A stretch of 64,000 nt of DNA, taken from a gamma proteobacterium SS-5. GTDB lineage: Bacteria > Pseudomonadota > Gammaproteobacteria > Chromatiales > Chromatiaceae. Below, piece after piece: positions 16,972 through 24,324 of the stretch (positions are counted from its first letter, which is position 1; every line of letters begins with the position of its first letter). The notes beneath the pieces were generated by a model, which saw only the letters and a list, made by a program, of their open reading frames with translations, was not told the DNA's origin and did not search any database. The stretch lies in assembly GCA_009497875.2 (NCBI GenBank), contig CP032508.2:3426001-3490000 (forward strand), written 5' to 3'. The position numbers were made by a program, and so were the translations under genes.

Positions 16972-17814
16972 CTAGCAGAGTACGCTACGCCAGTTTGGCG
17001 TCAGCGGCAAGGCATAGACGGCCTTGCTGACACCCGCGCCGCGATCCTGTCGTCCACGTCCGCTGGTCTGCCCCAGCCGCTGCCAGTTGGCGGCACGATA
17101 GACGGTTCCGGCAAACTGGGTTTCATCGACAAAGGTCTCCAGCAACACCGGCGCCTGGCCATAGTCCCGCGTCCAATCCGCCACCACCTGACGGCTGGCC
17201 AAAGCCAGCACGTGGGAGCCCAGATGGGGAACCTGAATACTGGGCAGCAGCAGAAAACGGCTATTGGCCACCACCCGCGACAGATTGGCCCGGCGGGCCT
17301 GCGGGCTCCAGCCGATCCAGCGGTCCCGTTCCCGCAAATGCCAGGCCGAGCCACTGAAGGCCAGCCCGCCCAGCCAGCCCATCTGCGGCGAATGGATCAG
17401 ATAGCGTCGTTGCGCACCACACAGGGGCCCCGCTCCCTGCGGGTGATGGGTGGCCATCATGCGTCGCCAAAGCAGGCTCAGTTCCTCACCGGTCACCGCC
17501 ACCAATTCCACCCCGCCCAGCTCTGCCAGCGTGCCGCTGAAGCGCGGTCCCTGCCAGGGCTCCAGTGGCGCATCATCACGCTGCTGTGGCGGCAGACGAT
17601 GTGGCGGGGGTAGCTCGATCAGGCCACGCCGATCCAGTTCCAGCAAGGCCTTGCGGGCACGAACCTCCTGCAACCGCCCGTTCGCACCACGCCAGTTGAG
17701 CCAACGGCAAAGCTCACGCGACAAGGCGCTGCGGCTGAGGTCGGCCCCCACCGACAGCCGCTCGCGAATCCGCCCCAGAATAGACGGCGTAAAAACGTGC
17801 CCGCAAATCTGCAT
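16972..17814 (-). CDS. DUF4338 (DruA-like) domain protein within the IS
   Basis: The 280-aa protein has features of the DUF4338/DruA family: LSRSALSRELCRWLNWRGANG, then LHAP-like substituted region, HHPQGAGPLCGAQRRYLIHS, WIGWSPQARRANLSRVVANSRFLLLP, LASRQVVADWTRDYG and LLETFVDE. DruA is a component of Druantia anti-phage systems, but the domain also occurs N-terminal to IS transposases, which fits the location between the IS ends. Its TAG stop is in the same frame as the transposase, 93 bp before the first TTG, so both frames look like one 766-codon frame interrupted by a single stop. Confidence 0.75.
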   Translation of the reverse strand: MQICGHVFTPSILGRIRERLSVGADLSRSALSRELCRWLNWRGANGRLQEVRARKALLELDRRGLIELPPPHRLPPQQRDDAPLEPWQGPRFSGTLAELGGVELVAVTGEELSLLWRRMMATHHPQGAGPLCGAQRRYLIHSPQMGWLGGLAFSGSAWHLRERDRWIGWSPQARRANLSRVVANSRFLLLPSIQVPHLGSHVLALASRQVVADWTRDYGQAPVLLETFVDETQFAGTVYRAANWQRLGQTSGRGRQDRGAGVSKAVYALPLTPNWRSVLC

Positions 17815-17870
17815 GGGGCGCTAGGATAGACATTCAGGAGCATTGTGTCCAGTGTGTCTAATAGACAGCC

Positions 17871-18125
17871 CGGGGGGAGGGGTCGGTGAGCGCTCCCAGC
17901 AACACCGACACTTCCGCCTTCCCTGGCGGTCGGGAGCAATCGAGCACTTCGCGAGTTTCACAGCAACTGCCAGCCCCACGATGGGTGGGAGAGCATAGGG
18001 CGGCCCGTGGCCGCCGCGCCGGAGCCAGGGGCCAGCCTCATTGCTGTGGCTTGGCGACGGGCGCGGCCCGCCCTATGCGGCACGGCAATCCAATCACTGC
18101 CGCATGTTTCGGCTTAATCTGCGGT
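17871..18125. repeat. Spacer between IS and manB with inverted partial MITE copy
   Basis: Bases 17996-18089 match the central hairpin of the MITE at 13426-13615 in reverse orientation (ATAGGGCGGCCCGTGGCCGC ... CGGCCCGCCCTATG, then CGGCACGGCAA). Terminal repeats are not complete, so it is a fragment. The TTAATCTGCGG motif at 18115 belongs to another dispersed repeat also at 13384 (inverted) and 46627. No gene is seen. Confidence 0.6.
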
Positions 18126-19475
18126 TCATCGAATCAAACCTTCCAGCTTAGCCAGGCATTGACCCAGGTCGGCCTGCTGGCCTCGGGTTTCCAGGTTCAG
18201 GCGCAGCAGGGGTTCGGTGTTGGAGCTGCGCAGGTTGAAGCGCCAATGGGCGAACTCCAGGCTGAGGCCATCGACGCTGTCTTGATGCAGGGCCTGTGGG
18301 GCAAAGTGCGCCCGCACCCGCTCAATGACAGCCGCCGCATCGCCCACTTTATAGTTGATCTCGCCGCTGCAGGGGTAGGCGGCCATGCGCGCCTCCACCT
18401 GTTGCGCCAGGCTCTGGCCGCTGCGCGAGATCAGCTCGGCGATCAGCAGCCAGGGGATCATGCCGCTGTCGCAATAGGCGAAGTCGCGGAAGTAGTGATG
18501 GGCGCTCATCTCGCCGCCATAGACCGCGTCTTCCTCGCGCATACGCTGCTTGATGAAGGCGTGGCCGGTCTTGCACTGGATCGGCACGCCGCCGGCCTGT
18601 TGCACCTGCTCGATGGTATTCCAGGTCAGGCGCGGGTCGTGGATGATCCGGCTGCCGGGGTGCTTGGCCAGCATCATCTCCGCCAGCAGGCCCACCAGGT
18701 AATAGCCCTCGATGAAGCGGCCCTGGGCGTCGAACAGAAAGCAGCGGTCGAAATCGCCATCCCAGGCGATGCCCAGATCGGCACCGCTGGCCACCACCGC
18801 CTGCGCGGTGAGGCTGCGGTTTTCCGGCAGCAGGGGGTTGGGCACCCCCTGCGGGAACTGGCCATCGGGCTCTGCCTGGATGCAGTCGATGACGAAGGGC
18901 AGATGCGGCTGCAGCAGACGCAGTACCAAACCGGCCGGGCCGTTGCCGGGATTGGCCAGTATCTTCAGCGGCCGCAGTGCGTCGGTATCGATATACCCCA
19001 GCAGGTGCTGGATGTACTCACTCTTGTCCGGTTCCGCTCGGGTCTGGCCCGGTTGCGCTGCCTGGGCGAGGGGGCTATCCGCCAGGGCCAGATCGCGGAT
19101 GGCGAGCAGGCCGTTGTCGCCACTGATGGGTCGTGCCCCCGGTCCCACCAGCTTCATGCCGTTATAGCCCTTGGGGTTATGGCTGGCGGTGACCATGATG
19201 CCGCCGTCCACCCCATCCCCCTGGCGCTGGAAGGTCTGGAAATACACCTCCTCGGTGCCGCACAGGCCGATGTCGATGACATCCACCCCGGCGGTGTTCA
19301 GGCCCTCGCTCAGGGTCTGGGCCAGGGCCGGGCTTTCCAGACGCACATCCCGACCAACCACCAGGCAGCGGGGGCGAAACACCTGGGCATAGGCCTGGCC
19401 GATGCGATAGGCCAGCCGGGTATTCAGCTCCTGCGGCACCTGGCCACGGATGTCATAGGCCTTGAAGGGGTTCAT
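18126..19475 (-). CDS. manB: Phosphomannomutase
   Basis: The 449-aa alpha-D-phosphohexomutase starts MNPFKAYDIRGQVPQELN and carries the active-site serine loop TASHNPKGYNGMK. The metal loop is DGDFDR (AWDGDFDRCF), the sugar loop GGEMSAHHYF and the phosphate-binding loop RSSNTEP. All four loops are intact. It interconverts mannose-6-P and mannose-1-P for ManC and belongs to the CpsG type. It was presumably adjacent to manC before the IS inserted between them. Confidence 0.93.
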   Translation of the reverse strand: MNPFKAYDIRGQVPQELNTRLAYRIGQAYAQVFRPRCLVVGRDVRLESPALAQTLSEGLNTAGVDVIDIGLCGTEEVYFQTFQRQGDGVDGGIMVTASHNPKGYNGMKLVGPGARPISGDNGLLAIRDLALADSPLAQAAQPGQTRAEPDKSEYIQHLLGYIDTDALRPLKILANPGNGPAGLVLRLLQPHLPFVIDCIQAEPDGQFPQGVPNPLLPENRSLTAQAVVASGADLGIAWDGDFDRCFLFDAQGRFIEGYYLVGLLAEMMLAKHPGSRIIHDPRLTWNTIEQVQQAGGVPIQCKTGHAFIKQRMREEDAVYGGEMSAHHYFRDFAYCDSGMIPWLLIAELISRSGQSLAQQVEARMAAYPCSGEINYKVGDAAAVIERVRAHFAPQALHQDSVDGLSLEFAHWRFNLRSSNTEPLLRLNLETRGQQADLGQCLAKLEGLIR

Positions 19476-19540
19476 GTTCGTCCAAAAAGCACGCTACCGC
19501 CCTGTCGTGTCCTGGGCGGAAACAACATAGGGCGTTGATT

Positions 19541-19571
19541 TAAAAAAATTCTGGCCCTTGGGACCAGAATT
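19541..19571 (-). terminator. Rho-independent terminator between pseI and manB
   Basis: The stem AATTCTGG/CCAGAATT has an inner CCC/GGG extension and, on the minus strand, is followed by seven T. It lies downstream of pseI and 66 bp before the manB start, so it should separate the pseudaminic acid genes from the GDP-fucose genes. Confidence 0.75.
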
Positions 19572-19669
19572 AGCGAGGGGCAATCCTAGCAGAACTGCGC
19601 CGTCTCCGCAGGGCCTACAGGCCTACCTAGCGGCCAAGTCGGCGCAAACTTGAACCTAAAAAGAGCATT

Positions 19670-19855
19670 TGGCCACAGAGCCACAGACGACCCCATGGAC
19701 GGAGGAGGTAGGGCGAAGCCTGGAGCCAGAGCCGAGCACACAGAGAAAAATCAATGAGTTAGAAAGCGAACATTCAACACCTTCTAGGTGAGCCTGGTCT
19801 GATATGTAACTCTTTGAAACAACTCTGTGATCTCTGTGTCTCTGTGGCTTAACTG
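19670..19855. repeat. CCACAGAG-type palindromic element
   Basis: The left arm (GGCCACAGAGCCACAGA, with GAGCACACAGAGAAAAA at ~19735) is complementary to the right arm (CTCTGTGATCTCTGTG, then TCTCTGTGGCTTA, to 19851). The ~185-bp element holds no gene. A similar element is at 62001-62137 and a half copy at 9660-9692. It occupies most of the 407-bp manB-pseI spacer. Confidence 0.75.
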
Positions 19856-19882
19856 AGGAATATAGGGTGAACAAACCCCAGC

Positions 19883-20935
19883 CTAATCCAGCAAATCCCA
19901 GCGCAGGGCGGTGCCCCTGGCGATGGCCTGGCGCGCCCGTTTGCCCAGTATCTGGCTAAGCTCGCGGGGGTGCAGGCCGAAGCCGGGGCGGATGGAGCGT
20001 ACGTTGTCCGCGGTCAGGGGCGCCCCTGCCGGGATGTCCTGCACCGCATACAGGGAGCGGCGATTGGCGATGTGGCTGGTCTCTGCCGGGGTGGGTTGAA
20101 AGCTGGCGCGGCCCAGGGCGCGCCAGGCCTCGCGGCAGCCTTGCGCCAGCTGGCGAAATTCATCCGGCTCCAGGGAGAACTCCGCATCCACGCCACCGGC
20201 CTGGCGCGAGAGCATGAAATGCTTTTCGATCAAACAGGCCCCCAGGGCCACCGCCGCCGTGGCCACCGCCGATGATTGGCTATGATCCGATAGACCTACC
20301 GGCAGATCAAAACACTGGCGCAACACCGGGATGCTGTTGAGATGGGCCTCATCCACCGGCGTCGGGTAGCCGCTGGTGCAGTGCAGCAGCAGCAGATCGC
20401 CATGACCAGCAACGCCATTGAAGGCGGCTATGGCCTCCTCGATCTCGCCCAGGCTGGCCATGCCGGTGGAGAGGATCACCGGCTTGCCGGTGGCGGCGAC
20501 CTGGGCGATCAGGCCTAGGTCCACCAGCTCGAAGGAGGCGATCTTGTAGGCTGGGCAGCCCAGCCGCTGCAGCATCTCCACCGCGCTGGCATCAAACGGC
20601 GAGCTGAACAGAGGCACCCCGAGCTGATGGGCGTGCTGGAACAGGCGCGGGTGCCAGTCCCAGGGCGTGTGCGCCTGCTGATACAACTCATACAGGCTGC
20701 GTCCCTGCCACAGGCCTTGCTCCAGATGAAAGCCGGGGCCGTCGTGATCCAGGGTGATGCTGTCCGGGGTGTAGCTCTGGATCTTGATGGCATCGGCCCC
20801 GGCCTTGGCCGCCGCCTCGATCAGCTTGAGCGCCGTTTCCAGGCGGCCATTGTGGTTACCGGACAGCTCCGCCACCAGCAGCGGCGCATGCCCCGGCCCA
20901 CAGCTCTTGCCCAAGAGTTGGATGGGCCGGGTCAT
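19883..20935 (-). CDS. pseI: Pseudaminic acid synthase (NeuB family)
   Basis: The 350-aa protein has LLVAELSGNHNGRLETALKLIEAAAKAGADAIKIQSYTPDSITLD; the GNHN and TPDSITLD signatures favour PseI over sialic acid synthase NeuB. The TIM barrel includes KIASFEL, LSTGMAS, LHCTSGYPTP, GLSDHS and EKHF. A C-terminal SAF (antifreeze-like) domain covers ~285-350 (NRRSLYAVQDIPAG). It condenses the bacillosamine-derived sugar with phosphoenolpyruvate to make pseudaminic acid, used on flagella or cell-surface glycans. Start and stop of the upstream gene overlap (TGATG), implying coupling. Other pse genes are not in the window. Confidence 0.88.
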   Translation of the reverse strand: MTRPIQLLGKSCGPGHAPLLVAELSGNHNGRLETALKLIEAAAKAGADAIKIQSYTPDSITLDHDGPGFHLEQGLWQGRSLYELYQQAHTPWDWHPRLFQHAHQLGVPLFSSPFDASAVEMLQRLGCPAYKIASFELVDLGLIAQVAATGKPVILSTGMASLGEIEEAIAAFNGVAGHGDLLLLHCTSGYPTPVDEAHLNSIPVLRQCFDLPVGLSDHSQSSAVATAAVALGACLIEKHFMLSRQAGGVDAEFSLEPDEFRQLAQGCREAWRALGRASFQPTPAETSHIANRRSLYAVQDIPAGAPLTADNVRSIRPGFGLHPRELSQILGKRARQAIARGTALRWDLLD

Positions 20936-22065
20936 CAGTCCAGCTCCAGCCAGCTGCCGGCGATGTGGCGGATGCCGCTGCTATCGGTCAGGTAATAGCA
21001 CACCAGCACCCGGCCATCGGCCAGCTGTACCGCCCAGGGGTAGCCCAGGTCCGGGCAGGTGCCGTCGGCGCGCAGGATGATCTCGGGGAAGTCGTCCGGG
21101 TTGGCGCTGGGCCGATCCAGCAGGCGGGCGCGGATGCCGAAGGGCTGGCTGCGGTAGCCATAGGTCAATAATAAACGGCCATCGGCCAGGGGCAGGGGGT
21201 GAAACGGGTGGCCGATCAGCTGGTGCAGCACCGGTTCGGACCAGTGGCGGCCATCGCTGCTGCGGCAGCTGGCCAGACGACCACCACCGCCGCCAGTGCG
21301 CAAAAAGGCGATCAGGTCGCCCTGTTCATCCCGACACAGGGCAGGCTCCTGATAGCTCAGCTTGGCCGTCGCGTCCTGGGCGATGATGCCGCGCAGCTGC
21401 CAGTGGCGGCCCAGATCGGCGCTGGCGAACAGGGCCGCGCCTTCTTCTGTGTTGCCATAGACCGCCAGCAGGATCTCGCCCCCATGCCACAGGGCGCTGC
21501 CGCGATTGGCGCCGATGAGCTGCTTGCTGCCGTCGGGCGAGATGCTGCGGCCATAGCCGCCATCGGGCGGGATAAAGCCATGGTGATAGACCCAGCTATG
21601 GGGCTGACGGCCGCGCAGGTTGGCGTGACTGCCCCAGAACAGAAAGCGGCAGCCGGAATACTCATCCCCCGGTGGCCGCCGTCCCGCCAGGTGCTGGGCG
21701 GCATCGGAGGGCAGCGGATACCAGCTAAACGAGGATAGAAACACCTGCCCATCGGGCAGCAGCAACAGCGAGGGGTCTTGATCCGCCGCCTCCGGGTCCA
21801 TGGGCAGCAGCTCAGGCTCCGTCGAGCTCGGCGTGCCGTCCGGCTCCAGCTCCAGCAGGGCGATGTGCGAGCGGCTGTCGATGTGGTCCATGCGCGCCAG
21901 GGGGTCTAGGCCCTCGCGGCGGTCCTCGGGGATCAGCCAAAGCCCATCGCGGGCACGGCGAAAGGCCAGCAGCAGCCGGTCATCGCCAAAACGCAGGATG
22001 CTGGGAAAGGCGGCGTGAAAGCGCGGCTGGCGGTAGAGAACCCGCTGTTCTAGTATCTTAACCAT
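20935..22065 (-). CDS. Asp-box (BNR) sialidase-superfamily protein
   Basis: The 376-aa predicted beta-propeller protein has two recognisable Asp-boxes (SADLGRHW and SSDGRHW), FHAAFPSILRF at the N-terminus and YQEPALCRDE near the centre. No signal peptide is visible, so it is probably cytosolic. ATG 22065 was preferred over a TTG six bases upstream. Its stop overlaps the pseI start by one base, so it is likely involved in handling nonulosonic acids or their carriers, but a true sialidase active site (Arg triad, Tyr/Glu) cannot be assigned by eye. Confidence 0.65.
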   Translation of the reverse strand: MVKILEQRVLYRQPRFHAAFPSILRFGDDRLLLAFRRARDGLWLIPEDRREGLDPLARMDHIDSRSHIALLELEPDGTPSSTEPELLPMDPEAADQDPSLLLLPDGQVFLSSFSWYPLPSDAAQHLAGRRPPGDEYSGCRFLFWGSHANLRGRQPHSWVYHHGFIPPDGGYGRSISPDGSKQLIGANRGSALWHGGEILLAVYGNTEEGAALFASADLGRHWQLRGIIAQDATAKLSYQEPALCRDEQGDLIAFLRTGGGGGRLASCRSSDGRHWSEPVLHQLIGHPFHPLPLADGRLLLTYGYRSQPFGIRARLLDRPSANPDDFPEIILRADGTCPDLGYPWAVQLADGRVLVCYYLTDSSGIRHIAGSWLELD

Positions 22066-22160
22066 GGTCAAACCCGTTGCGGATGGGCGCGTTGCCCGGA
22101 TCTCAGCGGCCCAGTGTAACAGCGCTTGAATCCGACATCACGCAGCGCAATAACGGCCCC

Positions 22161-23540
22161 TCAGAGCCCGGCGATCTTGCGGTTGAGGGTGCGCAGGCTG
22201 ATACCCAGCTCCAGCGCCAGCTCTGCGCGGCCTTTGGGGTAGCTGAGCAGCAATCGCTGTAGATACAGACGCTCGACCTCCTTCAGACTCAAAACCCTAT
22301 CGCTACTGGCCTCCAGCGCTGTATCCAGCCGGGCTTCGGTCGAGGCCTGCCCGGATGCAGCTGGCCCGGATGCGGCGCAGGGCAATCCTGGGTTATCGCT
22401 ACTCGGGCCATCGCCGTTGCTGGCACACAGCGCCGGGAAATGCACCGGCAGCAGGCTGTGGCCGCTGCACAGGATGCGCGCCCGCTCCAGCAGGTTGACC
22501 AGCTCGCGGATGTTACCGGGGAAGGCATAGGCCTCCAGCAGGGCGGCGGCCGGGTCCGACAACTCAAGCCGACGCTCTGGGTGGCTGCGCAGCAGAACCG
22601 ACTGGGCCAGCAGGCGGATGTCCTGCGGCCGCTCACGCAGGGGCGGCAGGCGGATGGGGAAGGTGCTGATGCGGTAATACAGGTCGGTTCTGAAAGCCCC
22701 CTCGGCCATCATCCGGTCCAGATCGCGATGGGTGGCGCAGACCAGGCGAAAATCCGCCTGGCGGGTCTGGGTCTCGCCCACCTTGCGGTAGCTGTGGGAT
22801 TCCAGCAGGCGCAGCAGTTTCACCTGCAGGCCCAGGGGCACATCGCCGATTTCATCCAGAAACAGGGTACCGCCCTGCACCGCCTCGATCAGGCCGGGCT
22901 TGTCCGCCAGGGCACCGGTGAACGAGCCCTTGCGGTGGCCGAACAGCTCGCTCTCGAACAGGGTCTCCGTCAGGCCGCTGCACTCCACGGCGACAAAGGG
23001 CCTGGCGGCGCGGTCGCTGGCATCGTGCAGGGCGCGGGCAATGAGTTCCTTACCGGTGCCCGACTCCCCCAACAGCAACACCGGCACCGCGCTGCGCGCC
23101 ACCTTGTGCACGTCATCCAGCATCTGGATGAAGGGCGGGCTGACACCCACCAGACCCTGGGCGCGGGGCTCGGCGCTGGCGATCAGGGTGCGCTGCTGCA
23201 GTTCGCGGAAATACAGCAGGCGACCGCGCTCATCGAACAGCGGGGTGATCTCCACCAAGACAAACTCCTTGCCCTGGGCCAGCTGGTGGATATGCAGCAT
23301 CTGCTCGGCCACGCCGGATTCGGCGGACATCTTCAGCGGACAGCACTCGCCGGCCTCATCGCAGGGCCGGTCAAAGCCGTGGGAGCTTTGGTAGCAATGC
23401 AGCCCGGCACCGTCCTGCTGCCGATGAAAGGCCTCCTGATAGCGTTCGTTGCTGGCCAGAATGCGGTACTGGCGATCCAGCAGGGCCGCCGGTGCGGTCT
23501 GGGCATGCAGATCGGCAAGGTCTTGCGTGCGCGGGTTCAT
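22161..23540 (-). CDS. Sigma-54-dependent transcriptional activator with Cys-rich PAS domain
   Basis: The 459-aa NtrC-type activator has an N-terminal PAS-like sensor (~10-115) with Cys/His cluster CYQSSHGFDRPCDEAGECCPL (residues 49-69), a likely metal- or redox-sensing site. Its AAA+ domain has Walker A GESGTGKE (158-165), the sigma-54 contact loop as GSFTGA, FLDEIGDVPL and an arginine finger region. The C-terminus is a Fis-type HTH (AELALELGISLRTLNRKI). Between AAA+ and HTH, ~25 residues (GLPCAASGPAASGQAS...) are encoded by a dispersed GCCCGGATGCAGC repeat inserted in frame. It is divergent from the small protein and CDF genes. Confidence 0.88.
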   Translation of the reverse strand: MNPRTQDLADLHAQTAPAALLDRQYRILASNERYQEAFHRQQDGAGLHCYQSSHGFDRPCDEAGECCPLKMSAESGVAEQMLHIHQLAQGKEFVLVEITPLFDERGRLLYFRELQQRTLIASAEPRAQGLVGVSPPFIQMLDDVHKVARSAVPVLLLGESGTGKELIARALHDASDRAARPFVAVECSGLTETLFESELFGHRKGSFTGALADKPGLIEAVQGGTLFLDEIGDVPLGLQVKLLRLLESHSYRKVGETQTRQADFRLVCATHRDLDRMMAEGAFRTDLYYRISTFPIRLPPLRERPQDIRLLAQSVLLRSHPERRLELSDPAAALLEAYAFPGNIRELVNLLERARILCSGHSLLPVHFPALCASNGDGPSSDNPGLPCAASGPAASGQASTEARLDTALEASSDRVLSLKEVERLYLQRLLLSYPKGRAELALELGISLRTLNRKIAGL

Positions 23541-24122
23541 CTCATAAGCTGTATATTACAATTATTTCAAACGCTTAGTGTGCCTATTTATCACCCAGAA
23601 ACTACTATCCCCTCTCAATCATTAAGGAGAGAGGCTCAACCCCCCCTTTACAAAGGGGGCAGGGGGATTTCTTCAGCCCCGTAGCCCGGATGCAGCGAAG
23701 CGATGCCCTGAGCGGTGTCCTGAGCCTGCCGCAGGGCCTGTCGAAGGGCGGTCCCTATCGGCATCCTCGGCTTTGGCATCCTGCGACGCCCTACCTCCTG
23801 CATCCGTGCAGTCGTGCCTCACGGGACACTCGCACATCCCTGTGCAGCGGAATCCGGGGTTGCGCTACACAGCGTGGGAGGCCAGCTGTGCTGGGCGACC
23901 GGGGACGGGCCGACACCTTGCGCCTCTGAGTCTGCGCCCAATTTTGACCGGACAATTCTGTCTCTTTATGCCAAATATGTCCAGTATTCTGGGCTGACCC
24001 GCTTCATCCGTCCTCGCCAAATCTGGTTTTCTCCTTGTTTAAAAATGAAATTATCAGAGAAAAACAAACTGGCATGATTCCTGTCTTACACAGGGAACAA
24101 CCCAACCCCTCAGGAGAACCCC
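23541..24122. repeat. 582-bp spacer with repeats; divergent promoter region
   Basis: No gene is supported. Bases ~23639-23671 hold the CCCCCCTTTACAAAGGGGG palindrome (also near 41130, 47270 and 53092). Bases 23681-23757 hold the GTAGCCCGGATGCAGCGAAG...CTGTCGAAGGGCGG repeat. The right end contains CTGGCATGATTCCTGT (24069-24084), which matches the -24 box of sigma-54 promoters but only part of the -12 box. Confidence 0.5.
24069..24084 (+). promoter_or_regulatory. Possible degenerate sigma-54 promoter
   Basis: CTGGCATGATTCCTGT resembles YTGGCACG-N4-TTGC with an intact GG at -24 but GT instead of GC at -12. It lies ~40 bp upstream of a small open frame, and a sigma-54 activator gene diverges nearby. 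The match is imperfect and the call is tentative. Confidence 0.25.
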
Positions 24123-24248
24123 ATGCTCGATAATCTACTCCCCCTCGCCCTCGCCTCCGGCCTTGGCTATGTCCTGCTGCGCCTGTTGTTGGGCATGCAG
24201 GACATCTGGCAAGACCGCAGTAACGGCAAGCTCCGGCTGGGCCGTTGA
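24123..24248 (+). CDS. Small predicted membrane protein (41 aa)
   Basis: The short frame begins MLDNLLPLALASGLGYVLLR and ends DRSNGKLRLGR. It has an excellent CAGGAGAA Shine-Dalgarno six bases before the ATG. Residues 4-27 are hydrophobic enough for one transmembrane helix, followed by a charged tail. No family was recognised. It precedes the CDF transporter by 76 bp on the same strand and could be an accessory peptide or an independent small protein; existence is inferred from RBS and composition only. Confidence 0.5.
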   Translation: MLDNLLPLALASGLGYVLLRLLLGMQDIWQDRSNGKLRLGR

Positions 24249-24324
24249 TTGCCAGGCCCCCTGAACGGGATCGGACGGGCTGAATTCCCCCGACAGCCCG
24301 CCCGGTCTGGGGCATAATGCCGCC

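Larger units (their letters stand above)
15486..17870 (-). mobile_element. IS4-type insertion sequence carrying a DruA-like N-terminal reading frame
   Basis: The 2385-bp element has ~29-bp imperfect inverted ends: GGCTGTCTATTACCCACACT at left and its near-complement at right (17842-17870, GGCTGTCTATTAGACACACT when inverted). Both continue into GGACACAAT. Flanks are C/G-rich and share CGGGG at both edges, so a short target duplication is possible but ambiguous. Joining the flanks recreates a CCCCTCCC/GGGAGGGG palindrome, suggesting insertion into a hairpin. It carries two collinear minus-strand reading frames. Confidence 0.85.

Noticed and set aside
17886-19538. A 550-codon plus-strand frame opposite manB
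   Set aside because: Shadow of the conserved phosphomannomutase; no family motifs.
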